A stretch of 64,000 bases of DNA from an uncultured Flavobacteriaceae bacterium (GCA_905181615.1 CAJIYH010000002.1:496001-560000), one strand, 5' to 3'; shown: positions 24,628 through 34,557, counted from the stretch's first letter. Notes: generated by a model not told the origin, from the sequence alone. Program-made: numbers and translations.

Positions 24628-26016
24628 CTATAAGTGGATCACCTCGTCGTACGCATCGGCTACGGCTTCCATCGTGGCCTCACTCATAGTCGGGTGGGGG
24701 TGCACTGCTTTCAGAACTTCATGTCCAGTAGTTTCTAGCTTACGTCCCAAAACTGCTTCGGCAATCATGTCGGTAACTCCAGCACCAATCATGTGGCAGC
24801 CTAGCCATTCGCCGTACTTGGCATCAAAAATAACTTTAACAAAACCATCAGTAGTTCCTCCGGCTTGTGCTTTTCCAGAGGCAGAGAACGGAAATTTACC
24901 AACCTTAAGTTCGTACCCTTGTTCTTTAGCCTGAGCTTCGGTCAATCCAACAGAAGCAATTTCTGGAGATGCATAGGTACAGCCCGGAATATTTCCATAA
25001 TCTAGAGGCTCTACATCGTGTCCTGCAATTTTTTCTACACACAAAATCCCTTCCGCAGAGGCAACGTGAGCTAGTGCTTGACCCGAAGTTACATCTCCAA
25101 TCGCGTAATATCCTGGAAGGTTGGTTTGGTAAAAATCGTTTACCAAGATCTTATCTCGGTCTACAGCAATACCAACATCTTGTAGGCCTATGTTTTCAAT
25201 ATTAGTTTTTATTCCAACAGCCGATAATACAACATCAGCTTTTAGGATTTCTTCTCCTTTGTCAGTCTTTACGGTTGCAGTAACGCCTTTTCCTTTGATG
25301 TCCACCTGGGTTACTTCGGCATTTGTAAGGATTGTAATCCCTGCTTTTTTGAAGGAACGCTCGAGTTGTTTAGAAACTTCTTCGTCTTCGACCGGAACAA
25401 TGCGATCTTGATATTCAACTACGGTTACTTCTGTTCCCATAGCGTTATAGAAGTGTGCAAATTCGATTCCAATAGCTCCAGAACCGACTACGATTAGTTT
25501 TTTAGGTTGTTTTTTCAAGGTCATTGCTTCTCGGTATCCAATTACCTTAAAGCCGTCCTGTGGAAGGCTAGGAAGCTCTCTTGAGCGTGCTCCAGTAGCA
25601 ATGATTATGTTTTTGGCAGCGTAAACGGTTTCTTTATCGTCCAGAGTAACGCTAACTTGCTTGTTTGGAAGGATTTTCCCAAAACCGTTTATTACTTCAA
25701 TTTTATTTTTTTTCATCAAAAACTGAACTCCTTTACTCATTCCTGCAGCAACATCACGACTTCGGTTTACTACGGCGTCAAAATCTTTGTCGTAGTCCGT
25801 AACTTTAAGACCGTAATCCGATGCGTGTTTGAGGTAGTCAAAAACTTGAGCAGACTTCAATAAAGCTTTAGTTGGAATGCATCCCCAGTTCAGACAAACT
25901 CCGCCAAGGCTTTCTTTTTCAATTACAGCAGTTTTAAGCCCTAATTGAGAAGCGCGGATAGCGGTAACGTAACCTCCAGGACCACTTCCTAAAACAAGTA
26001 TATCGTAAGTTGTCAT
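24628..26016 (-). CDS. lpdA: Dihydrolipoyl dehydrogenase (E3)
   Basis: 462 residues. Reoxidises dihydrolipoamide for pyruvate and 2-oxoglutarate dehydrogenases and for glycine cleavage (gcvT is at 51.6 kb). Seen: FAD site VLGSGPGGYV, redox disulfide Cys41/Cys46 in GGVCLNWGCIPTK, NAD-binding GSGAIGIEFA, a second FAD segment AIGDVTSG, and the C-terminal HPHPTMSEA with the active-site His. A TATTTTTG minus-7 box lies just upstream. Confidence 0.97.
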   Translation of the reverse strand: MTTYDILVLGSGPGGYVTAIRASQLGLKTAVIEKESLGGVCLNWGCIPTKALLKSAQVFDYLKHASDYGLKVTDYDKDFDAVVNRSRDVAAGMSKGVQFLMKKNKIEVINGFGKILPNKQVSVTLDDKETVYAAKNIIIATGARSRELPSLPQDGFKVIGYREAMTLKKQPKKLIVVGSGAIGIEFAHFYNAMGTEVTVVEYQDRIVPVEDEEVSKQLERSFKKAGITILTNAEVTQVDIKGKGVTATVKTDKGEEILKADVVLSAVGIKTNIENIGLQDVGIAVDRDKILVNDFYQTNLPGYYAIGDVTSGQALAHVASAEGILCVEKIAGHDVEPLDYGNIPGCTYASPEIASVGLTEAQAKEQGYELKVGKFPFSASGKAQAGGTTDGFVKVIFDAKYGEWLGCHMIGAGVTDMIAEAVLGRKLETTGHEVLKAVHPHPTMSEATMEAVADAYDEVIHL

Positions 26017-26037
26017 AAATTAATTTTTTAGATGGTG

Positions 26038-26045
26038 CAAAAATA
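26038..26045 (-). promoter_or_regulatory. lpdA: Minus-7 box for lpd
   Basis: Minus-strand TATTTTTG matches TAnnTTTG, 21 bases upstream of the lpd ATG. Confidence 0.4.
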
Positions 26046-26073
26046 CAAAAAAACTAAGTTAAGAAAAAATGCA

Positions 26074-26481
26074 TTAGACTTCCTTTTCTGGGTCAAAGGT
26101 AATGCTGGCAGAATTAACACAGTAGCGTTTTCCAGAAATCGTTGGCCCGTCGTCAAAAACATGCCCTTGGTGTCCGCCACAGTTCGAGCAAACAATTTCG
26201 ACACGAACCATGCCTAAGCTAGAATCTTTTCTATATTCTATAGATCCTTCTATGCTTTGGTCATAGCTTGGCCATCCACACCCACTGTCGAATTTAGAGG
26301 CGCTTTTGTATAAAGGTTGGTTACAGCCTTTGCAAAAGTAGGTTCCGTTTTCGTAATGGGAGTTATATTCCCCAGTATTCGGATATTCTGTGCCTTGCTC
26401 TCTTAAAACACGATATTCTTCATTCGAAAGTAGCTTACGCCATTCTTCTTCTGATTTTTGGATGGGATAGTTGTTATTCAT
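26074..26481 (-). CDS. msrB: Peptide-methionine (R)-S-oxide reductase MsrB, cytoplasmic
   Basis: 135 residues. Repairs methionine-R-sulfoxide in proteins. Seen: zinc-binding CxxC pairs at Cys50/Cys53 (CKGC) and Cys98/Cys101 (CSNC), GCGWPS, and the catalytic Cys121 in KRYCVNSAS. No export signal. Its start overlaps the end of the upstream lipoprotein MsrB gene by eight bases, so both are translated from one message. Confidence 0.95.
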   Translation of the reverse strand: MNNNYPIQKSEEEWRKLLSNEEYRVLREQGTEYPNTGEYNSHYENGTYFCKGCNQPLYKSASKFDSGCGWPSYDQSIEGSIEYRKDSSLGMVRVEIVCSNCGGHQGHVFDDGPTISGKRYCVNSASITFDPEKEV

Positions 26482-26959
26482 CGGCTGTAGGAGTAAAAGT
26501 TAAGGCAGCTGAGTTGATGCAGTGTCTTTTTCCTGTTGTTTTGCGAGGTCCGTCGTTAAACATATGACCCAAATGTCCGCCACAGGTATTACATTTCAAC
26601 TCAGTTCGTGCGTAACCTAGCTTATAATCGACATCAAATTCAATGTTTTCGGTTGCTCCACGATCAAAAGAAGGCCATCCTGAATTAGAATCGTACTTAT
26701 CTTTAGAAAAATAGAGTTCGGTGTTGCAAGCAGCACAGATATAAACCCCTTCTTCATAAAACTTATCATAAATTCCACTAAAAGGAGGTTCTGTTGCCTC
26801 ATGTCGCAAAACTTGATAAGCCATTCTTGGTAGCTCATTTTTCCATTCGGCATCTGTTTTTTCAACAGCGTATATTTTGCTTTTAATGGCTTCTTTTTTG
26901 TTGTTTTGACAACTTGCCATTAAAGGAAAAAGGAGTAGGGTGAGTAATATTTTTTTCAT
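26474..26959 (-). CDS. msrB: MsrB methionine sulfoxide reductase, predicted lipoprotein
   Basis: 161 residues. A lipoprotein signal (hydrophobic core then LMASC, Cys17) precedes an MsrB domain with CAAC and CNTC zinc pairs, SGWPSF and catalytic Cys in KRHCINSAA. The second-shell differences from the downstream paralogue (SNSGWPS instead of SGCGWPS) mean it lacks that extra cysteine. Likely repairs oxidised envelope proteins, while its neighbour works in the cytoplasm. Confidence 0.93.
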   Translation of the reverse strand: MKKILLTLLLFPLMASCQNNKKEAIKSKIYAVEKTDAEWKNELPRMAYQVLRHEATEPPFSGIYDKFYEEGVYICAACNTELYFSKDKYDSNSGWPSFDRGATENIEFDVDYKLGYARTELKCNTCGGHLGHMFNDGPRKTTGKRHCINSAALTFTPTADE

Positions 26960-26975
26960 ATTCAGGGTTCTTTAA

Positions 26976-26983
26976 CAAATGTA
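26976..26983 (-). promoter_or_regulatory. Minus-7 box for the msrB pair; AT-rich intergenic region
   Basis: Minus-strand TACATTTG matches TAnnTTTG, 16 bases upstream of the lipoprotein msrB start. The remaining gap to 27321 is very AT-rich with A/T runs; I see no gene or clear hairpin in it, and no convincing promoter for the MFS gene. Confidence 0.45.
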
Positions 26984-27321
26984 CAAATCTTTCAAAGAGT
27001 TTGGTTTTATATTCAAATTGTTTCGATACACACTAGGTGTAATTTAAATAAGGGGCCAAAAATAAATTTAAAGTAATACTTTAACCAGATAAAAGAATAC
27101 ACGCTATATTTAGTAAATTAAAAATTTAACTTTTGTATTTTAAAATATTGATTAATAATTAATTATAGATTACTATAAGTAATTCTTATGTAAGATTTTC
27201 TGCAAAATAACAGGAAAAAACTGTTTTGAAATAGAATTATTTATTCACAATTTAAAAAAAAAAAACAATTTTTAGTGCAACTGTTGTTAATGTTCTATAT
27301 TCATAACTTTAAAACTATTTT

Positions 27322-28647
27322 ATGATTAAGCCAAAAGTTGCTTTAGTTAAAGGAAGTAAGAAATTGATAAATGCTTGGGCATTTTATGACTGGGCAAATT
27401 CTGTCTATCCTCTAGTAATTTCCTCTGCCATTTTTCCGATCTATTATGGAATGGTTTTTTCCGAAAATAACCAGATAGACTTTTTTGGCTATTCAGTCAA
27501 AAACACAGCAATGATAAGTTTTGTTACAGCACTTGCATTTATTGTAGTTGCCTTAATTTCCCCAATTTTATCTGGAATTGCAGATTATGCAGGAAATAAG
27601 AAAAAATTCATGAAGTTTTTTGTTCTAATGGGATCAATTTCATGTGTTGGATTGTATTGGTTTAATTTAGAAACAATTTATTTAGGTTTCTTATTCTATT
27701 TTTTAGCTATGATTGGTCTATGGTCAAGTTTAGTTTTTTATAACTCATACTTACCTGATATTGCTTACGAGGATCAACAAGACCGTGCTTCAGCCAAGGG
27801 TTACTCCATGGGTTATATAGGAAGTGTCTTGTTGCTCTTATTCAATTTATCTATGGTTATGATGCCCGACGCTTATGGAATTGAGGGTAATGAAACTGAA
27901 GCTGCAATGACCGCAATGAAATATTCTTTCATTTCAGTTGGAGTTTGGTGGGCTATATTCAGTCTGTATTCGTTTTATTATTTACCAGTTGGAACTTCTG
28001 ATCAAAAGGTGACTAAAAATATTATCTGGAATGGTTTTAAAGAATTACATAATGTTTGGAACGAAATGGCAGAAAATCTTCGTTTAAAGCGCTATTTGAT
28101 TGCTTTCTTTGTATACAGTACTTCACTTCAGACCGTGATGCTGGTTGCTGCATATTTCGGAGAAGAGGAGATTGATTGGGGGTCGAACGCCGATAAAACA
28201 CAAGGATTAATCATAAGTATCTTATTGATTCAAATTGTTGCTATTGCTGGAGCGATAATCACTGCAGGTTGTTCAGAGCGTTTTGGGAATTTAAAAACGC
28301 TTTTTGTTATTAATTTAATATGGGCTTCAATTTGCATTTGTGCTTTTTTTATTCATACACCACAAGAGTTTTATTTTATAGCCGGTTTTGTAGGACTGGT
28401 AATGGGCGGATTACAGGCGTTGTCTCGATCTACCTATTCAAAATTCCTTCCAGAAACCGAAGATACCGCGTCATACTTTAGTTTCTATGGAGTTACCGAA
28501 AAGATAGCTATAGTTATCGGGATGGTTCTTTTTGGAGTTTTAGATCAAATAACCGGAAGTATGCGTACATCCATTTTGTTTTTTTGTGTATTCTTTGTTA
28601 TTGGTGCGCTGATGCTTCTTAGAGTGCCTAAAGAGAATGAGGCTTAG
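27322..28647 (+). CDS. MFS transporter, UMF1-like
   Basis: 441 residues with about 12 hydrophobic segments. The N-terminus INAWAFYDWANSVYPLVISS is characteristic of the UMF1/Atg22-like MFS branch (AWxxYDWANSxY), and YNSYLPDIA plus GGLQALSRSTYSK are conserved loops. Atg22 relatives export amino acids from vacuoles, but the bacterial substrate is unknown. Ends overlap the convergent DUF2807 remnant by four bases. Confidence 0.88.
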   Translation: MIKPKVALVKGSKKLINAWAFYDWANSVYPLVISSAIFPIYYGMVFSENNQIDFFGYSVKNTAMISFVTALAFIVVALISPILSGIADYAGNKKKFMKFFVLMGSISCVGLYWFNLETIYLGFLFYFLAMIGLWSSLVFYNSYLPDIAYEDQQDRASAKGYSMGYIGSVLLLLFNLSMVMMPDAYGIEGNETEAAMTAMKYSFISVGVWWAIFSLYSFYYLPVGTSDQKVTKNIIWNGFKELHNVWNEMAENLRLKRYLIAFFVYSTSLQTVMLVAAYFGEEEIDWGSNADKTQGLIISILLIQIVAIAGAIITAGCSERFGNLKTLFVINLIWASICICAFFIHTPQEFYFIAGFVGLVMGGLQALSRSTYSKFLPETEDTASYFSFYGVTEKIAIVIGMVLFGVLDQITGSMRTSILFFCVFFVIGALMLLRVPKENEA

Positions 28648-28988
28648 TTGTATTTTATTTCTCTGATTGAGCCTGATCCGCTTACTTTGGTTTTCAATAA
28701 TAAGTTGGGACTTCCTAGGTAGCGAATGCTTCCAGATCTAGAAACTTTAGCAATGATTTTTTCCATCACATTGGTTTCTATACGACCGGATCCACTTACA
28801 GTAAATTTACCCTCTTCTGTTTTCAACTCATTTGCTTTAACAGAGCTTGAACCTGAAAGAACTGCTTCGAAGTTAGAGCTACTTCCGTATAATTCGATGC
28901 GACCAGAGACCGATAATACGGCTTCTACATCCTCAGCAGCTAAGCATTTCTGTATATAAGATGGTTTTTTTAAAAATGTTACACTATT
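28644..28988 (-). pseudogene. 5'-truncated DUF2807 (GIN domain) remnant
   Basis: An open minus-strand frame of 114 codons with no usable start encodes the repeated short beta-solenoid pattern VSGSGRIE, GSSSNFEAVLSGSSSVKA, VSGSGSIREIKYN of DUF2807 head-domain adhesin-like proteins. Family members are about twice as long with a signal peptide, so the first half is missing; a stop precedes it at 28989. Likely a deletion remnant. Confidence 0.7.
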
Positions 28989-29006
28989 CTAAAATATTCT
29001 TTTAAA

Positions 29007-29105
29007 ATGAATGGCACAACTCTTGAACTGGTAGAGACTGATAAAATAAAGTACCCCATTTCAGGTTTCAACGGACTATGTAATGCTGTTCAAATGACAC
29101 AATGA
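29007..29105 (+). CDS. Possible 32-residue small ORF upstream of lon
   Basis: ATG 29007 to TGA 29105; mixed composition (LELVETDKIKYPISGF, GLCNAVQMTQ) without membrane segment. It ends 14 bases before lon, so it could be a leader ORF, a small protein, or chance. I do not recognise it. Confidence 0.25.
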   Translation: MNGTTLELVETDKIKYPISGFNGLCNAVQMTQ

Positions 29106-29119
29106 CGTAAAAATATATT

Positions 29120-31570
29120 ATGGCCAAACCAATATTTTCAAATTTAGACAACCTGTCACTTCAAGACATTGAATCTGAAGCCGAATTAATTCCCCTTTTA
29201 ACCTCAGAAGACGAAGAGGCGCTTGAGAAAGAAGACCTTCCTGTTGAAGTTTCTTTACTTCCTTTACGAAATACCGTGCTTTTTCCTGGCGTTGTTATTC
29301 CTATTACCGTAGGAAGAGATAAATCAATACAACTGATTAAAGACGCCAACAAGGGGTCCAAAGTAATAGGCGTAGTCGCTCAAAAAGATCAGGCAGTCGA
29401 AAACCCTGGCTCAAAAGATATTTATAACCTAGGAACGGTTGCTCAAATCTTACGGGTTCTTAAAATGCCCGATGGTAATACAACCATTATTATTCAAGGA
29501 AAAAAACGCTTCGAAATAGATCAAATTACTTCTGAAGAGCCCTACCTAAAGGCTACTACACGAAAAGTAATTGACGAGCAAGCGGAGAAGAACGATACAG
29601 AATTCAAGGCAGTAGCGGAATCAATCAAAGAATTATCTCTTCAGATTATTCAAGAGAACCCTAACCTTCCGTCAGAGGCTTCCTTTGCCATAAAGAATAT
29701 CCACAGCTATTCGTTTTTAATCAATTTCGTATCCTCGAACATGAACCTATCGGTAAATGAGAAGCAAAACATACTTTCTTTTAAAAACATCAAAGAGCGG
29801 GCGCTGTTATGCCTAAAGTATATGAACGTTGAGTATCAGAAATTAGAACTCAAGAACGATATCCAGTCTCGTGTGCGTCACGATTTAGACCAACAACAAC
29901 GAGAATACTATTTACAACAGCAAATGAAAACCATTCAAGAAGAGTTGGGTGGAATTTCTTACGAAGAAGAAATCGAGGAAATGAAAGTTCGCGCAAAGAA
30001 AAAGGTATGGACCAAAGAGGTTGGTGCTCATTTCGAAAAAGAATTAATGAAAATGCAACGCATGAACCCACAGGTAGCTGAATATTCTGTTCAGCGTAAC
30101 TATTTGGATCTTTTTCTTGACCTTCCTTGGGAGCATTTCTCAAAAGATAAATTTGATTTAAAGCGTGCTGAGAAAGTATTGAATAGTGATCATTTTGGTC
30201 TCGAAGAAGTTAAAAAACGCATCATTGAATATCTGGCAGTTTTGAAGCTAAGAAACGACATGAAGTCACCCATACTATGTTTATATGGCCCTCCGGGAGT
30301 CGGAAAAACTTCTCTCGGAAAATCGATTGCCGAAGCATTAGGAAGGTCTTATGTGCGTATTTCGCTTGGTGGAATGCGAGATGAAGCTGAAATTCGTGGG
30401 CATCGTAAAACCTATATTGGTGCGTTACCCGGTAGAATTATACAGAGTTTAAAAAAGGCAGGAACTTCAAATCCTGTTTTTGTTTTAGATGAAATAGATA
30501 AATTGAGTAGTGGTTCTCAAGGAGATCCTTCTTCTGCACTTTTAGAGGTATTGGATCCAGAGCAAAATAATGAGTTTTACGACAACTTCTTAGAAATGGG
30601 CTACGACCTTTCTAAAGTTATGTTCATCGCTACTGCAAACAATTTAGGTGGAATTCACCCAGCATTGCGAGATCGTATGGAAATCATTAACGTAAGTGGT
30701 TATACTATTGAAGAAAAGGTAGTGATAGGGAAACAGCATTTATTGCCAAAACAATTAAAAGAACACGGTTTAGATAAAAAAGCAATCCAATTAGGAAATC
30801 CTGTTTTGGAACGAATTGTAGAAAGTTATACCCGTGAATCAGGGGTTAGAGGCTTAGATAAGCAAATTGCAAGAGTTACCCGTTATGCCGCTAAATCCAT
30901 TGCCATGGAAGAGGTTTATGCCATTAAGCCTTCCTTAAAAGATTTGACCGAAATTTTAGGTCCTGAAAAAATAAGTCGTGATCTATATGAAAATAATGAG
31001 ATAGCCGGAGTTGTTATTGGCTTAGCATGGACATCAGTAGGAGGGGACATCTTGTTCATCGAATCGGCGCTTTCCCCAGGAAAAGGAACCCTCAATATTA
31101 CTGGGAACCTTGGTAAAATAATGAAAGAGTCTTTTACCATAGCCATGGAGTACATCAAAGCAAACGCAAAAAGACTTGGTTTAGATGACTTTAAATTCGA
31201 TAAATACAACATTCACATCCATGTTCCGGAGGGGGCTACCCCCAAAGATGGTCCTAGTGCTGGAATTACCATATTAACTTCACTGGTCTCTTTGTTGACT
31301 CAAAAACGTGTCAAGAAAAATCTTTCCATGACAGGAGAAATCACACTTCGTGGTAAGGTACTTCCTGTTGGTGGAATTAAAGAGAAGATTTTGGCGGCAA
31401 AACGTTCTAAGATTAAAGAAATTATTTTGTGTGAAAGCAACAGAAAGGATCTCGAGGAGATTAAAGCCTCTTACCTCAATGGCTTAACCTTTCATTTTGT
31501 TAAGGAAATGGAAGAAGTTCTTGCTTTGGCTCTGACATCTCAGAATGTTAAAAACGTGAAAAAGATTTAA
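29120..31570 (+). CDS. lon: ATP-dependent protease La (Lon)
   Basis: 816 residues. Degrades misfolded and regulatory proteins in the cytoplasm. Seen: N-terminal substrate-binding LON domain (about 45-245), coiled-coil linker, AAA+ module with Walker [14 protein letters not shown], Walker [10 protein letters not shown], and the C-terminal serine protease with catalytic Ser in [10 protein letters not shown] and Lys in PVGGIKEK. An acidic N-terminal extension precedes the domain, as in other Bacteroidetes Lon. No heat-shock element recognised. Confidence 0.97.
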   Translation: MAKPIFSNLDNLSLQDIESEAELIPLLTSEDEEALEKEDLPVEVSLLPLRNTVLFPGVVIPITVGRDKSIQLIKDANKGSKVIGVVAQKDQAVENPGSKDIYNLGTVAQILRVLKMPDGNTTIIIQGKKRFEIDQITSEEPYLKATTRKVIDEQAEKNDTEFKAVAESIKELSLQIIQENPNLPSEASFAIKNIHSYSFLINFVSSNMNLSVNEKQNILSFKNIKERALLCLKYMNVEYQKLELKNDIQSRVRHDLDQQQREYYLQQQMKTIQEELGGISYEEEIEEMKVRAKKKVWTKEVGAHFEKELMKMQRMNPQVAEYSVQRNYLDLFLDLPWEHFSKDKFDLKRAEKVLNSDHFGLEEVKKRIIEYLAVLKLRNDMKSPILCLYGPPGVGKTSLGKSIAEALGRSYVRISLGGMRDEAEIRGHRKTYIGALPGRIIQSLKKAGTSNPVFVLDEIDKLSSGSQGDPSSALLEVLDPEQNNEFYDNFLEMGYDLSKVMFIATANNLGGIHPALRDRMEIINVSGYTIEEKVVIGKQHLLPKQLKEHGLDKKAIQLGNPVLERIVESYTRESGVRGLDKQIARVTRYAAKSIAMEEVYAIKPSLKDLTEILGPEKISRDLYENNEIAGVVIGLAWTSVGGDILFIESALSPGKGTLNITGNLGKIMKESFTIAMEYIKANAKRLGLDDFKFDKYNIHIHVPEGATPKDGPSAGITILTSLVSLLTQKRVKKNLSMTGEITLRGKVLPVGGIKEKILAAKRSKIKEIILCESNRKDLEEIKASYLNGLTFHFVKEMEEVLALALTSQNVKNVKKI

Positions 31571-31576
31571 GTTCCT

Positions 31577-32305
31577 ATGTGTACCGTCAGTTTCATTCCG
31601 CACCAAGAAAATAAGTTTATTTTCACTTCTAACCGAGATGAAAACCCTAAGCGTGCGGCGACTTCTTTACACGAAGTAGATGTAAAACACAAAAAATTGT
31701 TTTTCCCTCAGGATGCTCAAGCAAAGGGAAGCTGGTTTGTTTTTTCGAATACCAATCAGTTTGTATGTATTTTAAACGGAGCTTTTGAACCGCATATTCC
31801 AAAAGGTGGTTACAGACTGAGTCGAGGGAAAATGGCACTTCATTTTTTTGAGTATAATTCCCATAAAGATTTTATTGAAAAATTTAAATTTGAAGGGATG
31901 GAACCCTTTACTTTCATTATTTATGATAAAGGAACGTTACTAGAACTTCGTTGGGATGAAAATATGCTTCACCAGAAGTCCCTTTCTACCTCAGAACTAC
32001 ACCTTTGGTCTTCTGCGACACTTTATCCGATAACATGGCAGAAAACTCGCCAGAAAAACCTTGAGGATTGGTCTGGAGTGATCTCTCGTTCACAAGACGA
32101 AGTTATGGACTTTCAGCTTTTTGAATTTCCGTTTGAACATGCTGCTTTAGTAGCACTTTATGGAGATCAGGTTCCGGAAGGCCTCCCAGTCCAAACGTTA
32201 AGTGTTTCGTCTATTTATGGAGGTTCAGACACCTTTAATTTTAAATACAAAAGAGCGAATGCAGTAGTAAATTTCGAAAAGTCTGTAGTGCTTGAAGAGG
32301 CATAA
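31577..32305 (+). CDS. NRDE (TANGO2-like) family protein
   Basis: 242 residues. N-terminal MCTVSFIP places Cys2 at the position where these proteins resemble N-terminal nucleophile hydrolases, and the family motif NRDE is seen near residues 19-23 (SNRDENP). Biochemical activity is unsettled; the eukaryotic relative TANGO2 is linked to heme/lipid handling. It begins six bases after lon, so it is likely co-transcribed. Confidence 0.88.
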   Translation: MCTVSFIPHQENKFIFTSNRDENPKRAATSLHEVDVKHKKLFFPQDAQAKGSWFVFSNTNQFVCILNGAFEPHIPKGGYRLSRGKMALHFFEYNSHKDFIEKFKFEGMEPFTFIIYDKGTLLELRWDENMLHQKSLSTSELHLWSSATLYPITWQKTRQKNLEDWSGVISRSQDEVMDFQLFEFPFEHAALVALYGDQVPEGLPVQTLSVSSIYGGSDTFNFKYKRANAVVNFEKSVVLEEA

Positions 32306-32320
32306 GAACTTTCTCTTTAT

Positions 32321-32328
32321 TATCTTTG
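32321..32328 (+). promoter_or_regulatory. cmk: Minus-7 box for cmk
   Basis: TATCTTTG, perfect match to TAnnTTTG, ending four bases before the cmk ATG. A TTG at 32292 is 26 bases upstream, a little far. Confidence 0.45.
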
Positions 32329-32332
32329 AACT

Positions 32333-33004
32333 ATGGAAACTACTGTTATCGCTGTCGATGGTTTTGCTTCTACCGGAAAAAGTACCTTGTCAAAGCGCTT
32401 GGCGAATGAACTTAACTTCACTTATATCGATACGGGTTTTATGTATCGTGTTGTTAGTTATTTTGCTTTAAATAGTAATTTAATTGAGGATGGTGTTATT
32501 CTTGAAAGGGAGTTCGAAAAAGCACTTGCTGAAACTAAATTTACCTGGAGTACGGATACTCAATCAAAGAAAATGCTGTTTAACGGTAAGTCTTTTGGAG
32601 ATGAAATACGAACCCTAGTAATTTCGACTTTGGTAAGTCAAATAGCACAATTGGGATTTGTTAGAGAACATTTGGTAGCGCAGCAAAGGTCTTTGTCCAA
32701 GTTAGGGAGTGTTGTTATGGATGGTCGCGATATTGGGACTGTTGTATTTCCTTATGCAGATTTTAAATTCTTTCTGGTGGCAGATTCTAAAATTAGAGCT
32801 CAACGGCGTTTTGATGAACTTAAAGCTAAAGGAGAAAAGGTTCTTTTTGAGGAGATTCTTAAGAATGTAGTGGATCGTGATCATCAAGACAGCACCCGCG
32901 ATATTTCGCCTCTCAGAAAGGCTGAGGACGCTCTAGAAATAGATACTACTTCCTTTGGTGAAGAAGAAGTATTTGAGCAGATGGTTTCTTACATTAGCAA
33001 ATAA
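32333..33004 (+). CDS. cmk: Cytidylate kinase
   Basis: 223 residues. Phosphorylates CMP and dCMP. Seen: P-loop DGFASTGKSTLSKRLA (the usual GPASSGKST with Phe in place of Pro), IDTGFMYR substrate loop, VMDGRDIGTVVFP, and the lid RDHQDSTRDISPL. Two bases separate it from the convergent DUF3784 gene. The cmk-before-rpsA order is interrupted here by two minus-strand genes. Confidence 0.95.
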   Translation: METTVIAVDGFASTGKSTLSKRLANELNFTYIDTGFMYRVVSYFALNSNLIEDGVILEREFEKALAETKFTWSTDTQSKKMLFNGKSFGDEIRTLVISTLVSQIAQLGFVREHLVAQQRSLSKLGSVVMDGRDIGTVVFPYADFKFFLVADSKIRAQRRFDELKAKGEKVLFEEILKNVVDRDHQDSTRDISPLRKAEDALEIDTTSFGEEEVFEQMVSYISK

Positions 33005-33005
33005 T

Positions 33006-33746
33006 CTATTCTTCGAACAAGTCAGGTTCTAAAGCACGTTTTAGTTCGTCGAATACTTGTGTAACATCCTTGTTAAAATTATTATAATATACGTCTTTAC
33101 CTTTCTTTTTATCAATGAAAATATATTTGGTAACTTGAGTATCTATAATCAGTTTAACAGATTTTTTGTTCTCAAGTTTAAAATACCCCTTTTTTTTAGT
33201 GCCAGAAGAAAACCCGTTGTTTTTTTTAATGATTTTAGGGAGTCCTTCGGAAAGTTGAATGGCTTCTATACCATCGAACGAAATGTCTTCTCCGAACATC
33301 CCGCTAATAATAAGCTGATCTTTTTCTATAGTTAATATATTCTCAACGGAAGAATAATATAACATCCCTACAATACCTAAAAAGCACAAGCTTAGCACTC
33401 CAACACCCAAATATAGGGTTGATTTACTTTGTTTTTTTGGTTGAAAGGGAGCACTTTTTATTATAAAATAAATGTATCCTAGTATGGAATAAGTTCCAAT
33501 GAATACGCCTAACAGGTTTCCGTAGTCTAAAAAATAAAGTGCAAATCCTATGATGGCCTGAGAAACTCCAAGATTAATATGAAACTTTTTGAAAAATGCA
33601 AGAAGGGGTTTTAGGTCCACTTGATCTTGTTCCTCTTTGCTCATGGTGTTATAGCCTGCGAGCAGGTATGGGGCGTTTTTCTCTGTAATGAGGTATCCAA
33701 TTCCAATAAGAATTAAACTGATTATTGAGATTGCAATTAAAGTCAT
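33006..33746 (-). CDS. DUF3784 family membrane protein
   Basis: 246 residues. The N-terminal part (LLAGYNTMSKEEQDQ) after a first membrane helix is diagnostic of DUF3784. There are about four membrane segments (2-20, 62-78, 80-95, 110-130), and the last 110 residues form a soluble PH-like region with many lysines. Starts four bases inside the upstream methyltransferase gene. Function unknown. Confidence 0.8.
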   Translation of the reverse strand: MTLIAISIISLILIGIGYLITEKNAPYLLAGYNTMSKEEQDQVDLKPLLAFFKKFHINLGVSQAIIGFALYFLDYGNLLGVFIGTYSILGYIYFIIKSAPFQPKKQSKSTLYLGVGVLSLCFLGIVGMLYYSSVENILTIEKDQLIISGMFGEDISFDGIEAIQLSEGLPKIIKKNNGFSSGTKKKGYFKLENKKSVKLIIDTQVTKYIFIDKKKGKDVYYNNFNKDVTQVFDELKRALEPDLFEE

Positions 33747-34360
33747 GTTAATTTTTTCTTTAAATGAACAAATTGAAAATTCTGATGGGTATCGAAAGGA
33801 GTTGTATGATCTTCGGTTTTAGCGTCAACTAATTCAAATGTACTTCCAAAGCAATTGCTGAGGTCTTGCGAGTTGTATTGCGAAATGTTTAAACCACTGC
33901 ATTTAAGGGGACCTTCCTTAGAAAAAGTTCCGATAATTAAATTGGACATTGCCGATTGACGTACTAAGTTTTTGTATGTATCAATTTCGACTTCATCAGT
34001 CAAGAAGTGAAAAGTAGCTCGATCATGCCAAATAGCATATTTTTTGTTTGGTTTAAAGTCAATAATGTCAGAAACAATCCAAGTTACTGAATCCGCTAAA
34101 GAGCCTAAGCGTTTCTTGGCATTATCAATAGCTTGTTGTGAAATGTCCAATACGCTTATTTTACTGTAGTTCTCTTGAAGTAAAAAATCCACCAGAAGAC
34201 TGTCACCTCCGCCGATGTCGATTACCTCAGCATCTTTTGTAAGTTTACACGCTTTTATATAATCGAGAGAAGTCTTTGGCTTTTCTTGTGTCCAACTGAC
34301 TTGATCAGGAGTTTTAGTGGTGTATACCTTTTCCCAATGTTCCCTTTTTTCTGATTGCAT
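33743..34360 (-). CDS. Class I SAM-dependent methyltransferase
   Basis: 205 residues. SAM motif I is seen as EVIDIGGGDSLLVDFLL (about 42-58), followed by SVLDIS (acidic residue binding ribose) and IIDFKPNKKYAIWHDRATFHFL. The sequence resembles trans-aconitate/thiopurine-type methyltransferases that act on small molecules; substrate not assignable. Overlaps the DUF3784 gene by four bases. Confidence 0.85.
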   Translation of the reverse strand: MQSEKREHWEKVYTTKTPDQVSWTQEKPKTSLDYIKACKLTKDAEVIDIGGGDSLLVDFLLQENYSKISVLDISQQAIDNAKKRLGSLADSVTWIVSDIIDFKPNKKYAIWHDRATFHFLTDEVEIDTYKNLVRQSAMSNLIIGTFSKEGPLKCSGLNISQYNSQDLSNCFGSTFELVDAKTEDHTTPFDTHQNFQFVHLKKKLT

Positions 34361-34379
34361 ATCGAAAATTTAACTCTAC

Positions 34380-34387
34380 CAAATATA
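34380..34387 (-). promoter_or_regulatory. Minus-7 box for the methyltransferase gene
   Basis: Minus-strand TATATTTG, 19 bases upstream of the start at 34360. Confidence 0.4.
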
Positions 34388-34527
34388 ATTATTTAACAAG
34401 TAAACGATTCGATTGATTTATGAAATTCCATAAAAGTTGTTTATTTTCTGGAGTTGTAATTTATGTTTAACCGTTAGTATGGTTAGTAAAACAACCCTAT
34501 AGCAGATATAAAATATCAGTTGGAACT

Positions 34528-34557
34528 TTGTCTATCAACAGATTATTATTACATTTG
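34528..34557 (+). promoter_or_regulatory. rpsA: Bacteroidetes-type promoter for rpsA
   Basis: TTG at 34528-34530 and TACATTTG at 34550-34557 with a 19-base spacer, the best consensus promoter in the window. Predicted start near 34563, giving a leader of about 105 bases before the rpsA ATG. Confidence 0.75.

Noticed and set aside
26960-27321. Search for an RNA gene or leader in the AT-rich gap before the MFS gene
   Set aside because: No stable hairpin or conserved RNA motif seen beyond a minus-7 box; composition alone is not evidence.
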